The notes below the pieces were generated by a model. The model was not told the origin of the DNA, ran no database searches, and saw nothing but the letters and a program-made list of their open reading frames with translations. DNA of 64,000 nt from an uncultured Collinsella sp. Lineage in GTDB: Bacteria > Actinomycetota > Coriobacteriia > Coriobacteriales > Coriobacteriaceae. The DNA lies in NCBI GenBank assembly GCA_959018755.1, contig CAUEMA010000009.1:27669-91668 (forward strand), in the 5' to 3' direction. The position numbers and the translations under genes were made by a program. Positions 8,455 through 17,234 of this stretch are shown here, one piece after another; the first letter of the stretch is position 1, and every line of letters starts with the position of its first letter.

Positions 8455-9810
8455 TTAGCAGACGCCCTGGGCGAGCATGGCGTCGGCGACCTTCAGGAAG
8501 CCGGCGATGTTGGCGCCCATGACAAAGTTGCCCTCCTGGCCATACTCCTTGGCGGTGTCGTCCACGTTGTGGAACATGCCGCGCATGAGCTGCTCGAGCT
8601 TGCCGTCGACCTCCTCGAAGGTCCAGGACAGGTGCTCGGCATTCTGGCTCATCTCCAGACCGGACACGAGCACGCCGCCGGCGTTGGCAGCCTTACCGGG
8701 CATAAAGGCGACGCCGTTCTCCTGGAAGTAAGTTGTGGCCTCGATGGTCGTGGGCATGTTCGCGCCCTCGCCGACCACCTTGCAGCCGTTGGCGACGAGC
8801 GCCTGGGCGTCCTCGAGCAGCAGCGTGTTCTCGCGAGCGCAGGGCAGCGCGATGTCGCAGGGCAGCTGCCACACGCCGCGGCCGTCGCCCTCGTGCCACA
8901 CGGCGTTGGGCTTCTCGTCAACGTACATAGCGAGCGTGACGCCCTTGTCGCGGCCGGAGCGCTTCTTGTTGTAGACGTGCTCGAGCACGGTGTAGTCGAT
9001 GCCGTCGGGATCCTCGACCCAGCCGTGGGTATCGGAACAGGCCAGCACCTTGCCGCCGAGCTGGGCGACCTTCTGGACCGCGTAGATGGCGACGTTACCG
9101 GAGCCGTGAACGACGACGTTCTTGCCCTCGAAGGAGTCGCCGCGGCTCTTGAGGTACTCGTCCACAAAGTAGACCAGACCGTAACCGGTGGCCTCGGTAC
9201 GGGCGAGCGAGCCGCCAAAGGAGAGGCCCTTGCCGGTGAGGACGCCGGTCCACTCGTTGGTCAGGCGCTTGTACTGACCGAACATGTAGGCAACCTCGCG
9301 GCCGCCAACGCCCAGGTCGCCGGCGGGAACGTCGGTGTTGGGGCCAATGTGGCGATAGAGCTCGGTCATGAAGGACTGGCAGAAGTGCATGATCTCGTTG
9401 TTGGACTTGCCCTTGGGGTCAAAGTCGGAGCCGCCCTTGCCGCCGCCCATGGGAAGGGTGGTCAGGCTGTTCTTGAGGATCTGCTCCAGGCCCAGGAACT
9501 TGAGCATGCCCAGGGTGACCGTCGGGTTAAAGCGCAGACCGCCCTTGTAGGGTCCAATGGCAGAGTTGAACTCGACGCGATAGCCGCGGTTGACCTGAAC
9601 CTTGCCCTGGTCGTCGACCCAGGGAACACGGAACATGACGATGCGCTCGGGCTCGACGAGGCGCTCCAGCAGGGCGGCCTCCTCGTACTCGGGGTGGGCG
9701 TCGAGCGCCGGCTGGATGGTGCCGAGGATCTCGGTCGCGGCCTGGATGAACTCAGGCTGCTCGGGATAGCGGGCCTTGAGCTCTTCGAGAACTTTCTGCG
9801 TGTAGCTCAT
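8455..9810 (-). CDS. gdhA: NADP-type glutamate dehydrogenase
   Basis: Interconverts glutamate and 2-oxoglutarate plus ammonia; assimilatory in most anaerobes. 451 residues, the normal size of the hexameric class. The substrate-binding stretch PMGGGKGGSDFDPKG (residues 120-134) contains the catalytic Lys125, in the same position as clostridial GDH, and a Rossmann GSGNVA motif follows in the second half. The ATG at 9808-9810 follows GGAGG at spacing 5-6. An in-frame extension to 9915 lacks a ribosome-binding site. Monocistronic, with its own terminator. Confidence 0.96.
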   Translation of the reverse strand: MSYTQKVLEELKARYPEQPEFIQAATEILGTIQPALDAHPEYEEAALLERLVEPERIVMFRVPWVDDQGKVQVNRGYRVEFNSAIGPYKGGLRFNPTVTLGMLKFLGLEQILKNSLTTLPMGGGKGGSDFDPKGKSNNEIMHFCQSFMTELYRHIGPNTDVPAGDLGVGGREVAYMFGQYKRLTNEWTGVLTGKGLSFGGSLARTEATGYGLVYFVDEYLKSRGDSFEGKNVVVHGSGNVAIYAVQKVAQLGGKVLACSDTHGWVEDPDGIDYTVLEHVYNKKRSGRDKGVTLAMYVDEKPNAVWHEGDGRGVWQLPCDIALPCARENTLLLEDAQALVANGCKVVGEGANMPTTIEATTYFQENGVAFMPGKAANAGGVLVSGLEMSQNAEHLSWTFEEVDGKLEQLMRGMFHNVDDTAKEYGQEGNFVMGANIAGFLKVADAMLAQGVC

Positions 9811-10023
9811 GCTTCCTCCAATGATGGGAAACGAAAATGTTGGTCGCGGCACCCTATGCGCCGCGAACTTTATCGAGTATGGATAATATCGCACTGTTGC
9901 AGCAAAGTTTCGCATAAGCCGACGAGCAGATGTTTCGTTTTGATTACGATGCAGGTAGAAGCGTTTTTAAGTGCCTGACGTGCAAAACCCGTGTTTCAAA
10001 CCTGTTTCGTCCACGTGTTCCAA

Positions 10024-10058
10024 ACCACCACATTGGGGACAGGCACCTTTGTGGTGGT
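10024..10058. repeat. Palindrome with GGGGACAGG centre
   Basis: 9-bp arms ACCACCACA and TGTGGTGGT flank TTGGGGACAGGCACCT. It lies just after the DUF3343 stop. The centre resembles the GGGACAG core of the palindromes at 48103-48133 and 59759-59789. Confidence 0.6.
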
Positions 10059-10066
10059 GCTGGTGG

Positions 10067-10462
10067 TTAGAGGACGAGCTGATGGTAGTCGGCGGGGGTT
10101 ATGCGGCCTTCGGTGGCAGCGCGGAAGGCGGCGAGTGCATCGCCCGAGAACGGCATGGCCCAGCACAGCCCGCAGCCGGCGGTGATGGAGCCGGGCAGCG
10201 GCATGATGCGCCCGGGCACACCGGCGGCAAGGCACAGCTGCTCGCATTCCATCACATCGAAGGTGCTATCGAACGAAACGATGATCTTGCGTTCATGGTC
10301 GAGAGCATCACCGGACGGGCCTTCGCGGTGTGCATCGCGATACGCCGCGGCGGCCGCTTCCTCTTCCGCAGTATGTCCACAGCCACCGCAACCGCAGGTA
10401 CAGGGTTCGGACCCGTCGCAAGTGCAAGGTTCTCCCGTGTCGGGACAAATATCGTGAGACAT
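10067..10462 (-). CDS. DUF3343 protein with Cys-rich N-terminal head
   Basis: 131 residues. The second half is DUF3343, a putative sulfur/selenium carrier-like domain, with ITAGCGLCWAMP near residues 92-103. A second copy of the domain is encoded at 45196-45447 in the selenium cluster. This copy has an extra head with nine cysteines in the first 30 residues (for example CTCDGSEPCTCGCGGCG), suggesting metal or chalcogen binding. It begins 15 bp after mobA and shares the 14-base upstream string TTGGAGTTGCCATG with the other copy. No reaction has been established for the domain; a selenium-delivery role is inference from context. Confidence 0.8.
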   Translation of the reverse strand: MSHDICPDTGEPCTCDGSEPCTCGCGGCGHTAEEEAAAAAYRDAHREGPSGDALDHERKIIVSFDSTFDVMECEQLCLAAGVPGRIMPLPGSITAGCGLCWAMPFSGDALAAFRAATEGRITPADYHQLVL

Positions 10463-10477
10463 GGCAACTCCAATCGT

Positions 10478-11110
10478 CTAGGCGAGTAACTCGGCCGCCG
10501 CAAACTCCTCGGGCGTATTGACGTTCTCGAAGCAGAGCGTCGAGCCCGCGGCCTTAACGATCTGCGGCTCATCCATATAACCGGCCTGAACGCGATTGAT
10601 CAGGCAGCGAATTCGCTGACGGTCGCAGGCGAGCAGCTCATGGGCAACCGGCGTACACACGTCACGGCGCCAGACGGCGCAAAGCGGCTCAATCCCCCGC
10701 TCCTCGCGCGGCACGCACACGTCGAGCGCCTCGGCCTCAACACGATTGGCAAGGGCACCGATCAGCTCCGAAGAGACAAACGGCATATCACAGGCGACGA
10801 TAGCCACGAGAGGCAGCCGGGCTGCAGTCAGCGAACTCGCGATGCCGCGCATGGCGCCCGCCGGCCCCTCAAGGTCCGGCACTATTCGCGGCATCAGGCC
10901 GCCAAACGTGCGCTCCTCAAGGTAGGCAAGCTCGCTGGGACGCGAAGTCGTCACGACTAACTCACCGGCAACTTGCGCCAGCCGACCCAGCACGCGCTCG
11001 ATGAGCGGCTCGCCACAAAACAACATCCGCGCCTTGTCGCAACCCATGCGCGACGACAGCCCGCCCGCTTGGACGACGCAAGAAAGATCGGCTCGTCTTA
11101 CGGTAGTCAT
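10478..11110 (-). CDS. mobA: Molybdenum cofactor guanylyltransferase MobA-like
   Basis: NTP-transferase that attaches a nucleotide to Mo-molybdopterin; the MobA type uses GTP to make the bis-MGD cofactor needed by DMSO-reductase-family enzymes such as FdhF. 210 residues. The nucleotide-binding signature AGGLSSRMGCDK is at 15-26 and ACDMPF marks the metal-binding Asp. The GG..RMG.DK form favours MobA over the cytidylyl MocA, but MocA cannot be excluded because the XdhD-type neighbour would want the cytosine dinucleotide. selC lies upstream and a DUF3343 gene downstream in the same direction. The start is the ATG at 11108-11110; upstream in-frame extension runs into selC. Confidence 0.85.
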   Translation of the reverse strand: MTTVRRADLSCVVQAGGLSSRMGCDKARMLFCGEPLIERVLGRLAQVAGELVVTTSRPSELAYLEERTFGGLMPRIVPDLEGPAGAMRGIASSLTAARLPLVAIVACDMPFVSSELIGALANRVEAEALDVCVPREERGIEPLCAVWRRDVCTPVAHELLACDRQRIRCLINRVQAGYMDEPQIVKAAGSTLCFENVNTPEEFAAAELLA

Positions 11111-11264
11111 ACGGCAAAACACCCCCATCGGCATGCTCGAAACCCGGCGCACGAAGCTAAATACCGCCGCCGAAATAGCGGCACTAGGAAAAGCTCGTGC
11201 AAAAACAAAACAGCGCCTTTGCGGCACGCAGCAAGACCGCGAGCACAAAAGCGCTGGTAGCGTA

Positions 11265-11361
11265 TGGCGGGAACGTATGTGAATCGAACACATCCAAGAC
11301 GTTTTGCACGCCTCGCAACGGTTTTGAGGACCGCGGAGCCCACCGGAGCCCATCCGTTCCC
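11265..11361 (-). tRNA. selC: Selenocysteine tRNA (anticodon TCA)
   Basis: 97 nt with encoded CCA. It has the features of tRNA-Sec: an extended acceptor (GGGAACG/CGTTCCC plus a weak eighth pair), a six-pair D-stem GGGCTC-CGGT-GGGCTC, anticodon TCA (11325-11327) in the loop CCTCAAA, a long variable arm, and T-loop TTCGATT. It sits downstream of selA-selB and upstream of mobA, all on the same strand. Confidence 0.93.
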
Positions 11362-11418
11362 AAGTGCGCCGGTATTTTACCAAACCGAACAGGCCCCATC
11401 CCAAAAAGACGAGCAAGA

Positions 11419-11484
11419 AGTTGCGGTGGAATAGTTCCTGGTTTGGCGTTAGATGCCGAAAACAGGAACTATTTCACCGCAACT
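11419..11484. repeat. Palindromic repeat, TTGCGGTGAAATAG family, copy 1
   Basis: 22-bp arms (11419-11440, 11463-11484) with a single mismatch and a 22-nt loop. It lies 13 bp after the selB stop, between selB and selC. The same arm sequence recurs at 33924, 35237 and 59272. Confidence 0.85.
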
Positions 11485-11496
11485 GATAAGGGTGGC

Positions 11497-13464
11497 CTAG
11501 CGCAGGGAGCGCAGGCCGCCGGCATCCTTGTCGAGCACCGTAAAGCGCACGGCATCTAGGTGTTCCAAGATGCTGATGGCGCGTTTGCGCGACACACCTA
11601 GGGCCTCGCGCAGCACGCTCGTGGTGGCAGCACCGCCGGCTGCCTCAATGGCGGCGGCAACAAGCTCGCGCGCATGGGCCTCGGCGGCAGCGGACAGGGC
11701 AACGTCGCGCTCGACCTTAACGATCGAGCGATTGAGCGAAAGCTCGCGCAGGGCACGCGTCATGGTGTCGCGATCGAGCTGCAACTGCTCGCCCACCTCG
11801 GGCAATATCGGCGCATCGAGGCCGGCTTCGTCCAGCAAGGCAACGATACGTTCGCAGGCCTCGCGCACCACACGCGCCGCGGCGGCAGCGGAGTGCGGGT
11901 CGAATACCTCGGCACCCTCGGCGGCACACACGCCACGCGAGCAGCCCTCGGAAATCAGGGCCGCGGCAACTGTATCGTCAGCGGTAGGCCAAGCAGCATG
12001 GGCAACGGCGCCGGGCGTAAAGCCCGTCTCCTTGGGGGCAGCCGCGTGCATGGCTGACAGGGTCGCCGCTAGCGCACCCATCGCGGCGTCGAGCGCGGAA
12101 GAATCTGCATACAGCGAGCCATCCGAGCCAGCAAGCGCGCAAGCAGCGCCCTGCGCCACCAACCCGCGCAGTGCGGCATCGACCTCGCCGACACCAAGAT
12201 CCAAAGCGTCGGCAACATCAACCGCCGTAACTGGCAGCATCTGCAGCGCCAGCCAAGCGCCCACACCGCCCGCGGTATCGCCGGACTCAAGCGCCGCAAA
12301 CAGTGCGCGCTCGCCGGCAGAAAGCTCGCGCGAGCGACGGCAGCGCGAAAGCAGCACGCGCCCGCCGCCAATAAGCATAACGGGCGAATACGACAGCACC
12401 ACGGCATGGTCTCCGGCACACAGCGGCAGCGGGTCCTCCAGGCGCACCTGCACGGTACGGGTCTCGCCCACCGCCATGGGGGCCTCGCCCTCCAAAAGCA
12501 TGATGCGGCCGACGACCTCGGCCGTGCCGGCCATCACATGCACACGCGCGCCCGACTCGAGCACGCGCGGCTTGGCGCCCTCGCGGCCCAGGTAGGTGAA
12601 CGTCATCATAAAGCGCAACGTCTGGCCAAAACGGTCCGCCACGCCCAGCATCTCGCCACGGTCAAGCGCCGCGACACCGTCACCAACTAGGTTGAGCGCC
12701 ACACGCTGACCAGGCAGCGCGCGCGGCGTATCGCCATGCACCTGAATCCCGCGCACGCGACAGACCGTACGCGACGGCAGCGCGACGAGCTCATCCCCCA
12801 CCGCGACGGGCGCATCGTGCAACGTGCCCGTCACCACGGTACCGGCGCCCTTGATCGTAAAGCAGCGGTCGATGGGCAGACGCGGCGCGGCATCGGTGCG
12901 CTCGGCACGGTCGCGGCAGGAATCCCAGCAAGCGGCAACATGCTCGTCGAGCGCAGCCAGCAGGTCATCGATCCCCGCGCCGGTCTTGGACGACACGGGT
13001 ACGATCGGCGCGTCCGCAAACACGGTACCCGACAAAAAATCATCGACGTCGAGCTCGGCAAGCTCGGTCATCTCGGCATCGGCCAGGTCACACATCGTCA
13101 GCGCCACCACCATATGCGTGACGCCCAGCAGCTCCAGCACGTGCACGTGCTCGCGCGTCTGCGGCATTACACCCTCGACGGCAGAGACCACCAGCACGGC
13201 AACGTCGATGCCTGTTGCACCCTGCACCATGGCGCGCAGGTAATGCGCGTGGCCCGGCACGTCGACCAGGCCGACGATCTTGCCACTCGGCAGTGCCAGT
13301 TCGCCAAAGCCCAGCTCCACGGTCATACCGCGACGGCGCTCAACCTCCAGACGGTCGGGATTCTTGCCGGTCAGCGCCTCGATCAATGCCGACTTGCCGT
13401 GGTCGACGTGGCCCGCCGTGCCAACGATAACGGGACACTCCACCAGCGCCTGAACCTCACTCAT
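11497..13464 (-). CDS. selB: Selenocysteine-specific elongation factor SelB
   Basis: GTPase that delivers Sec-tRNA to ribosomes paused at UGA codons carrying a SECIS hairpin. 655 residues: EF-Tu-like G domain with P-loop GHVDHGKS (18-25) and DVPGH, two beta-barrel domains, then C-terminal winged-helix repeats for SECIS binding (last third). The start overlaps the selA stop by 4 bases (ATGA). Its clients in this window are fdhF and selD. Confidence 0.96.
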   Translation of the reverse strand: MSEVQALVECPVIVGTAGHVDHGKSALIEALTGKNPDRLEVERRRGMTVELGFGELALPSGKIVGLVDVPGHAHYLRAMVQGATGIDVAVLVVSAVEGVMPQTREHVHVLELLGVTHMVVALTMCDLADAEMTELAELDVDDFLSGTVFADAPIVPVSSKTGAGIDDLLAALDEHVAACWDSCRDRAERTDAAPRLPIDRCFTIKGAGTVVTGTLHDAPVAVGDELVALPSRTVCRVRGIQVHGDTPRALPGQRVALNLVGDGVAALDRGEMLGVADRFGQTLRFMMTFTYLGREGAKPRVLESGARVHVMAGTAEVVGRIMLLEGEAPMAVGETRTVQVRLEDPLPLCAGDHAVVLSYSPVMLIGGGRVLLSRCRRSRELSAGERALFAALESGDTAGGVGAWLALQMLPVTAVDVADALDLGVGEVDAALRGLVAQGAACALAGSDGSLYADSSALDAAMGALAATLSAMHAAAPKETGFTPGAVAHAAWPTADDTVAAALISEGCSRGVCAAEGAEVFDPHSAAAAARVVREACERIVALLDEAGLDAPILPEVGEQLQLDRDTMTRALRELSLNRSIVKVERDVALSAAAEAHARELVAAAIEAAGGAATTSVLREALGVSRKRAISILEHLDAVRFTVLDKDAGGLRSLR

Positions 13465-14918
13465 CGAGCAATCGCCTTCTTAACGCACGCGACGAGCGTC
13501 GATGCCGCCGTCTCGATATCGCGGTCACCCACGAGTGTGCGCACGTCAAACAGGACGCGATCGTGCGAGGCGCGCGTGACGACCGGCATGTCGAAATCTT
13601 GGACGAGCGAGCGCTTGAGTGCGTCAACGGAAAGACGCTCATCGACGAGGCGCACGGCAACGCACATGGTGGGCAGCTCCACGGTAGGCAGCGAGCCGCC
13701 ACCAGGGGTCGACGATTCCTCGACGATCTCCACCTGAACGGCACACGGGTAGCCAGCCTTATCGAGCCCGGCGACCATACGATCGCGCAGCTTGCGGGCA
13801 CGTCGCTCCAAATGGGCCTGCGGCAGCGTAAGCATGCTGAGCACCGGAATATCGCGATGGGCAACATCGGCGCCGTCCATGTAGATACGCAGCGTGGCCT
13901 CGAGCGCCGTCAGCGCGAGCTTGCCCGGGCGCAGGGCGCGCATAAGCGGATGTGACCCACAGGCCTGGACCAGATTGCGACGGCCCATGATAATGCCCGC
14001 TTGTGCGGCACCGAGCAGTTTATCGCCCGAGCACGACACCAGATCGAGCCCTGCCAAAACCGAAGCCGGCGTGGTTTCTTCGCCGCCGCGCACCAAGATG
14101 TCGTCGGGCAACAGCGCGCCCGACCCCTGGTCCTCGTAGAACAGCAGGCCATGCTTGTGGGCCAAAGCGGCAAGCTCCCGAGAGCCCACCTCCTCGTGAA
14201 AGCCCTCGATGCGATAGTTGGAAGGATGGACCTTGAGGATCATCGCCGTATCGGGCGTGATGGCGCGCTCATAGTCGTCCAAATGCGTGCGGTTGGTGGC
14301 GCCGACCTCGACGAGTTTGGCGCCCGAAGCCGCCATGACATCGGGGATGCGGAAGCTGCCGCCGATCTCGACAAGCTCGCCGCGGCTGACGATGACCTCC
14401 TTGCCTGCGGCATGGGTCGCCAGCACCAGCAGTACCGCGGCGGCGTTGTTGTTGACCACGAGCGCGTCCTCGGCACCGGTGAGCGAGCGGATGAGCTGCG
14501 CGGCATGCTCTTTGCGCGATCCGCGCGAACAGGTGTCCACACTGTACTCGAGCGTGCTGTACCCGCGCGCAACCTCGGCCACGGCCTTGGCGACCGACTC
14601 CGCGAGCGGGGCGCGGCCCAAGTTGGTATGGATAACCACACCCGTGGCGTTGACGGCGGGACGCAGGCTCGGCAGCGCGGAGCGGTGCGCACGAAATTCA
14701 ATGGCCGAGGCCAGGTCGCGCTTAGAGCGCGGGGCGGCACCGGCGCGAATGGCGGCGCGCTCCTCGTCGAGCTCGGCCGTCACGGCAGCATGGACCACCG
14801 CGTCGCAGGTCTCCCCCGCCGCCTTCACCACCGGCCACTCGGCAAGCAGCTCGTTGACGGAAGGAATAGCGCGAAGGCGGGCGCGTACCTCATCGGACAT
14901 GTTCTGGCTATCGCTCAT
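13461..14918 (-). CDS. selA: L-seryl-tRNA(Sec) selenium transferase SelA
   Basis: PLP enzyme that converts seryl-tRNA(Sec) to selenocysteyl-tRNA using selenophosphate. 485 residues, close to the 460-470 norm. The PLP lysine is Lys300 in CSGDKLLGAAQAG, equivalent to E. coli Lys295. First gene of a selA-selB pair with a 4-base overlap. A second in-frame ATG six codons in is possible. Confidence 0.96.
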   Translation of the reverse strand: MSDSQNMSDEVRARLRAIPSVNELLAEWPVVKAAGETCDAVVHAAVTAELDEERAAIRAGAAPRSKRDLASAIEFRAHRSALPSLRPAVNATGVVIHTNLGRAPLAESVAKAVAEVARGYSTLEYSVDTCSRGSRKEHAAQLIRSLTGAEDALVVNNNAAAVLLVLATHAAGKEVIVSRGELVEIGGSFRIPDVMAASGAKLVEVGATNRTHLDDYERAITPDTAMILKVHPSNYRIEGFHEEVGSRELAALAHKHGLLFYEDQGSGALLPDDILVRGGEETTPASVLAGLDLVSCSGDKLLGAAQAGIIMGRRNLVQACGSHPLMRALRPGKLALTALEATLRIYMDGADVAHRDIPVLSMLTLPQAHLERRARKLRDRMVAGLDKAGYPCAVQVEIVEESSTPGGGSLPTVELPTMCVAVRLVDERLSVDALKRSLVQDFDMPVVTRASHDRVLFDVRTLVGDRDIETAASTLVACVKKAIAR

Positions 14919-14994
14919 GTGCGGCCTTTCAAAACCAAAGGTGAATCAATCGTTCGAACGTCAAACTATCAGCCAATTCGATCGGCTGAGTCAA

Positions 14995-17112
14995 TCAATC
15001 GCTATTATCCTCGCGCGCCGCGATCTTTTCCACGCGAACGGCGTTTTCCTGAGTGAGCGCGGCGCCCGTCAACGGGTCCCAACGCAACGGTGTATGGTCG
15101 AGCGGGCCGACGCCCAAGGCTTGAGCGCCGCCGGCATCGGCGCCAAACGAACGCCCACCGGGGGCGGCCGAGGTGAAGATGCACGCCGGATGCAGATACG
15201 GCGTCGTCTCCACGCGCACGCGGTCGCGGCCCATATCGCTCACGAGCTCGACGATCTCGCCGTCGGCGATGCCCATGTGCGCAGCAGCATCGGCATTCAT
15301 CTGCACGGCATCCAGGTCCGATCCAGCCTCGGCGGCACCTTGAGCCGCAAGCCTGCGCGAGGTGTGCGACTCAAAGGGACGGTTGCCACTAATGAGGCGA
15401 AACATCCCCGGGCCGGGCTCCACCATGGGCGCAATCCAGTTGGGCACACGACCCATGCCGACTCGTTCCCATACGTCGCTTGCCAGCGCAATTTTGCCGC
15501 CGGCAAGCGGAATCACCGGCTCACCCGTGCGCGACGGCAGCGCCACGCCCGTATCGGCCCAGCCGCGCTCCTTGAGCTCGTCCAGATCGATCCCAAAAGG
15601 CGCCACCTGGGCAGCCGCCAGATCGTCAGACGTAAACTGGAAATACTCGCCCACGCCACACGCCTGCGCCAGACCGGCAAAAATCTCCCGACCGGGACGT
15701 GTGTCGTCATGCTGCACAGGCAGCACGGCGTTGCGGTAGAACACGCGCGCATCGTTGGCGCCTATCACCGTTCCCACGCCACGGTCGGCCTCCAGATACG
15801 TCACGTCGGGCAGCACGAAGTCAGAAGCGCGCGCTGTCTCGGACCAGCGAATATCAACGGTCACGAGCAAGTCGAGCTGTTGCAAAATACCCAACCAAGC
15901 CTGCGCATTGCCATAGCCCGCACCGGGGTTACTGGCATAGACGATGAGCCCACGCAAATCGCCGGCAAGAATCGACTGACCGATGGTCGTGCACAGTCCG
16001 CGCACCGGATCGACCAGTGGATAGCGCTCGGACCCCAACTTGGGCTCACGTGGCATCGACGGCGTCGCAAAACGCGCAGGGTCCAAATCGCCCAACGCAA
16101 GCGGCGTGGGCGGGTTGAGGGCACCGCCCGCGTGTCCGATGCAGCCCAGCAGCACATCGATCAGACAAATCGCGCGCGCGGTCTGGGTGCTATTGGCATA
16201 CGCGATACCGATGCCGCCATGAAAGCCCGCATCCACCACAGCGGCAGGCGCGGCGGCAGCCAGATCGCGCGCCGTCGCGATAATCTCTGCGGCCGGCACG
16301 TCGCACATCGACTCGGCCCACTCGGGCGTCCAAACAGCAGCCGCCTGCGCCAGCTCGCCAAAACCCGTGGTATAGCGGGTCACGAACTCGTGGTCATACA
16401 GGCCCTCGGCAATCAAGACATGCGCAATGCCCAGCAGCAAGGCCAGGTCACAGCCCGGGCGCACGCGCAGCCAGCGGTCGGCAAGCGCAGCCGAGCCACT
16501 GCGCCGGGGGTCGACCACGATAATCTTCGCCCCACGGCGACGGGCATCGTTGAGCGCATCAACGGTCCCCATCGTCGACGAATCGACGATGGAACGCCCC
16601 AGGTACATGATGCAATCGGTACGCGCCAGGTCGGAGGCGGGGCTGTAGCCCAGGCTGTGCTCCCAACCGGTGAGACGGCTTACCTCGCAGGCGCCATCGG
16701 CACCGTACACGTTGGGCGAACCCAGCGCATGCATAAGGCGATAGGCCCAGTAGCGGTCGAACGAGGGAACGCCGAGCGTCATGCCCAGCGCACGAGGCCC
16801 GCACTCGTCAACAATCCCCAAAAGACGCTCGGCAATCTGAGCAAACGCCTCGTCCCAGGTAATCGCATCAAACCCCGAGTCATCCCGGCGGCGTCGCATG
16901 GGGTGCACGATGCGGTCGCGCTCGTCAAACGGCATTGCCAGGCGATGCCGTCCGCGGGCGCACAGGGCGCGCGCCGCGCACGGATGCCCCGGCACCGGCA
17001 ACTCAGCCACCACGCGACCGTCCTCAACGCGTGCCGCAAAGGCGCAATCGGCATAGCATCCCCCGCATGTGGTCACCACGGCGCGACCGTCACGCTTCAC
17101 AGCAGATGCCAT
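14995..17112 (-). CDS. Molybdopterin-dependent oxidoreductase, DMSO reductase family
   Basis: 705-residue relative of formate dehydrogenase and polysulfide/thiosulfate reductase catalytic subunits. The N-terminal [4Fe-4S] site is Cys16-x2-Cys19-x3-Cys23-x27-Cys51. A cysteine in GADGACEVSRLTG is the likely molybdenum ligand, so unlike FdhF it does not use selenocysteine. No twin-arginine signal is visible, so it is probably cytoplasmic. It lies between focA and selA, on the same strand. It could oxidise formate or reduce a small substrate; the sequence does not decide. The chosen ATG follows AAGGGG; a longer start at 17151 is less likely. Confidence 0.82.
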   Translation of the reverse strand: MASAVKRDGRAVVTTCGGCYADCAFAARVEDGRVVAELPVPGHPCAARALCARGRHRLAMPFDERDRIVHPMRRRRDDSGFDAITWDEAFAQIAERLLGIVDECGPRALGMTLGVPSFDRYWAYRLMHALGSPNVYGADGACEVSRLTGWEHSLGYSPASDLARTDCIMYLGRSIVDSSTMGTVDALNDARRRGAKIIVVDPRRSGSAALADRWLRVRPGCDLALLLGIAHVLIAEGLYDHEFVTRYTTGFGELAQAAAVWTPEWAESMCDVPAAEIIATARDLAAAAPAAVVDAGFHGGIGIAYANSTQTARAICLIDVLLGCIGHAGGALNPPTPLALGDLDPARFATPSMPREPKLGSERYPLVDPVRGLCTTIGQSILAGDLRGLIVYASNPGAGYGNAQAWLGILQQLDLLVTVDIRWSETARASDFVLPDVTYLEADRGVGTVIGANDARVFYRNAVLPVQHDDTRPGREIFAGLAQACGVGEYFQFTSDDLAAAQVAPFGIDLDELKERGWADTGVALPSRTGEPVIPLAGGKIALASDVWERVGMGRVPNWIAPMVEPGPGMFRLISGNRPFESHTSRRLAAQGAAEAGSDLDAVQMNADAAAHMGIADGEIVELVSDMGRDRVRVETTPYLHPACIFTSAAPGGRSFGADAGGAQALGVGPLDHTPLRWDPLTGAALTQENAVRVEKIAAREDNSD

Positions 17113-17175
17113 CTCGATTACCCCTTTCACAAGCCAAACACAACAGACCAACAGCCCGGGAACGAGCCCCAGGCC

Positions 17176-17212
17176 AAAAAAGCCTCCCGCACGGCAACGC
17201 CCCGCGGGAGGC
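17176..17212 (-). terminator. Terminator after focA
   Basis: GCCTCCCGC/GCGGGAGGC hairpin (17182-17212) followed on the minus strand by six T residues. It closes the formate hydrogenlyase transcription block, so the downstream oxidoreductase may have its own promoter. Confidence 0.9.
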
Positions 17213-17234
17213 CCAACGTCAAACAGGCGATACC

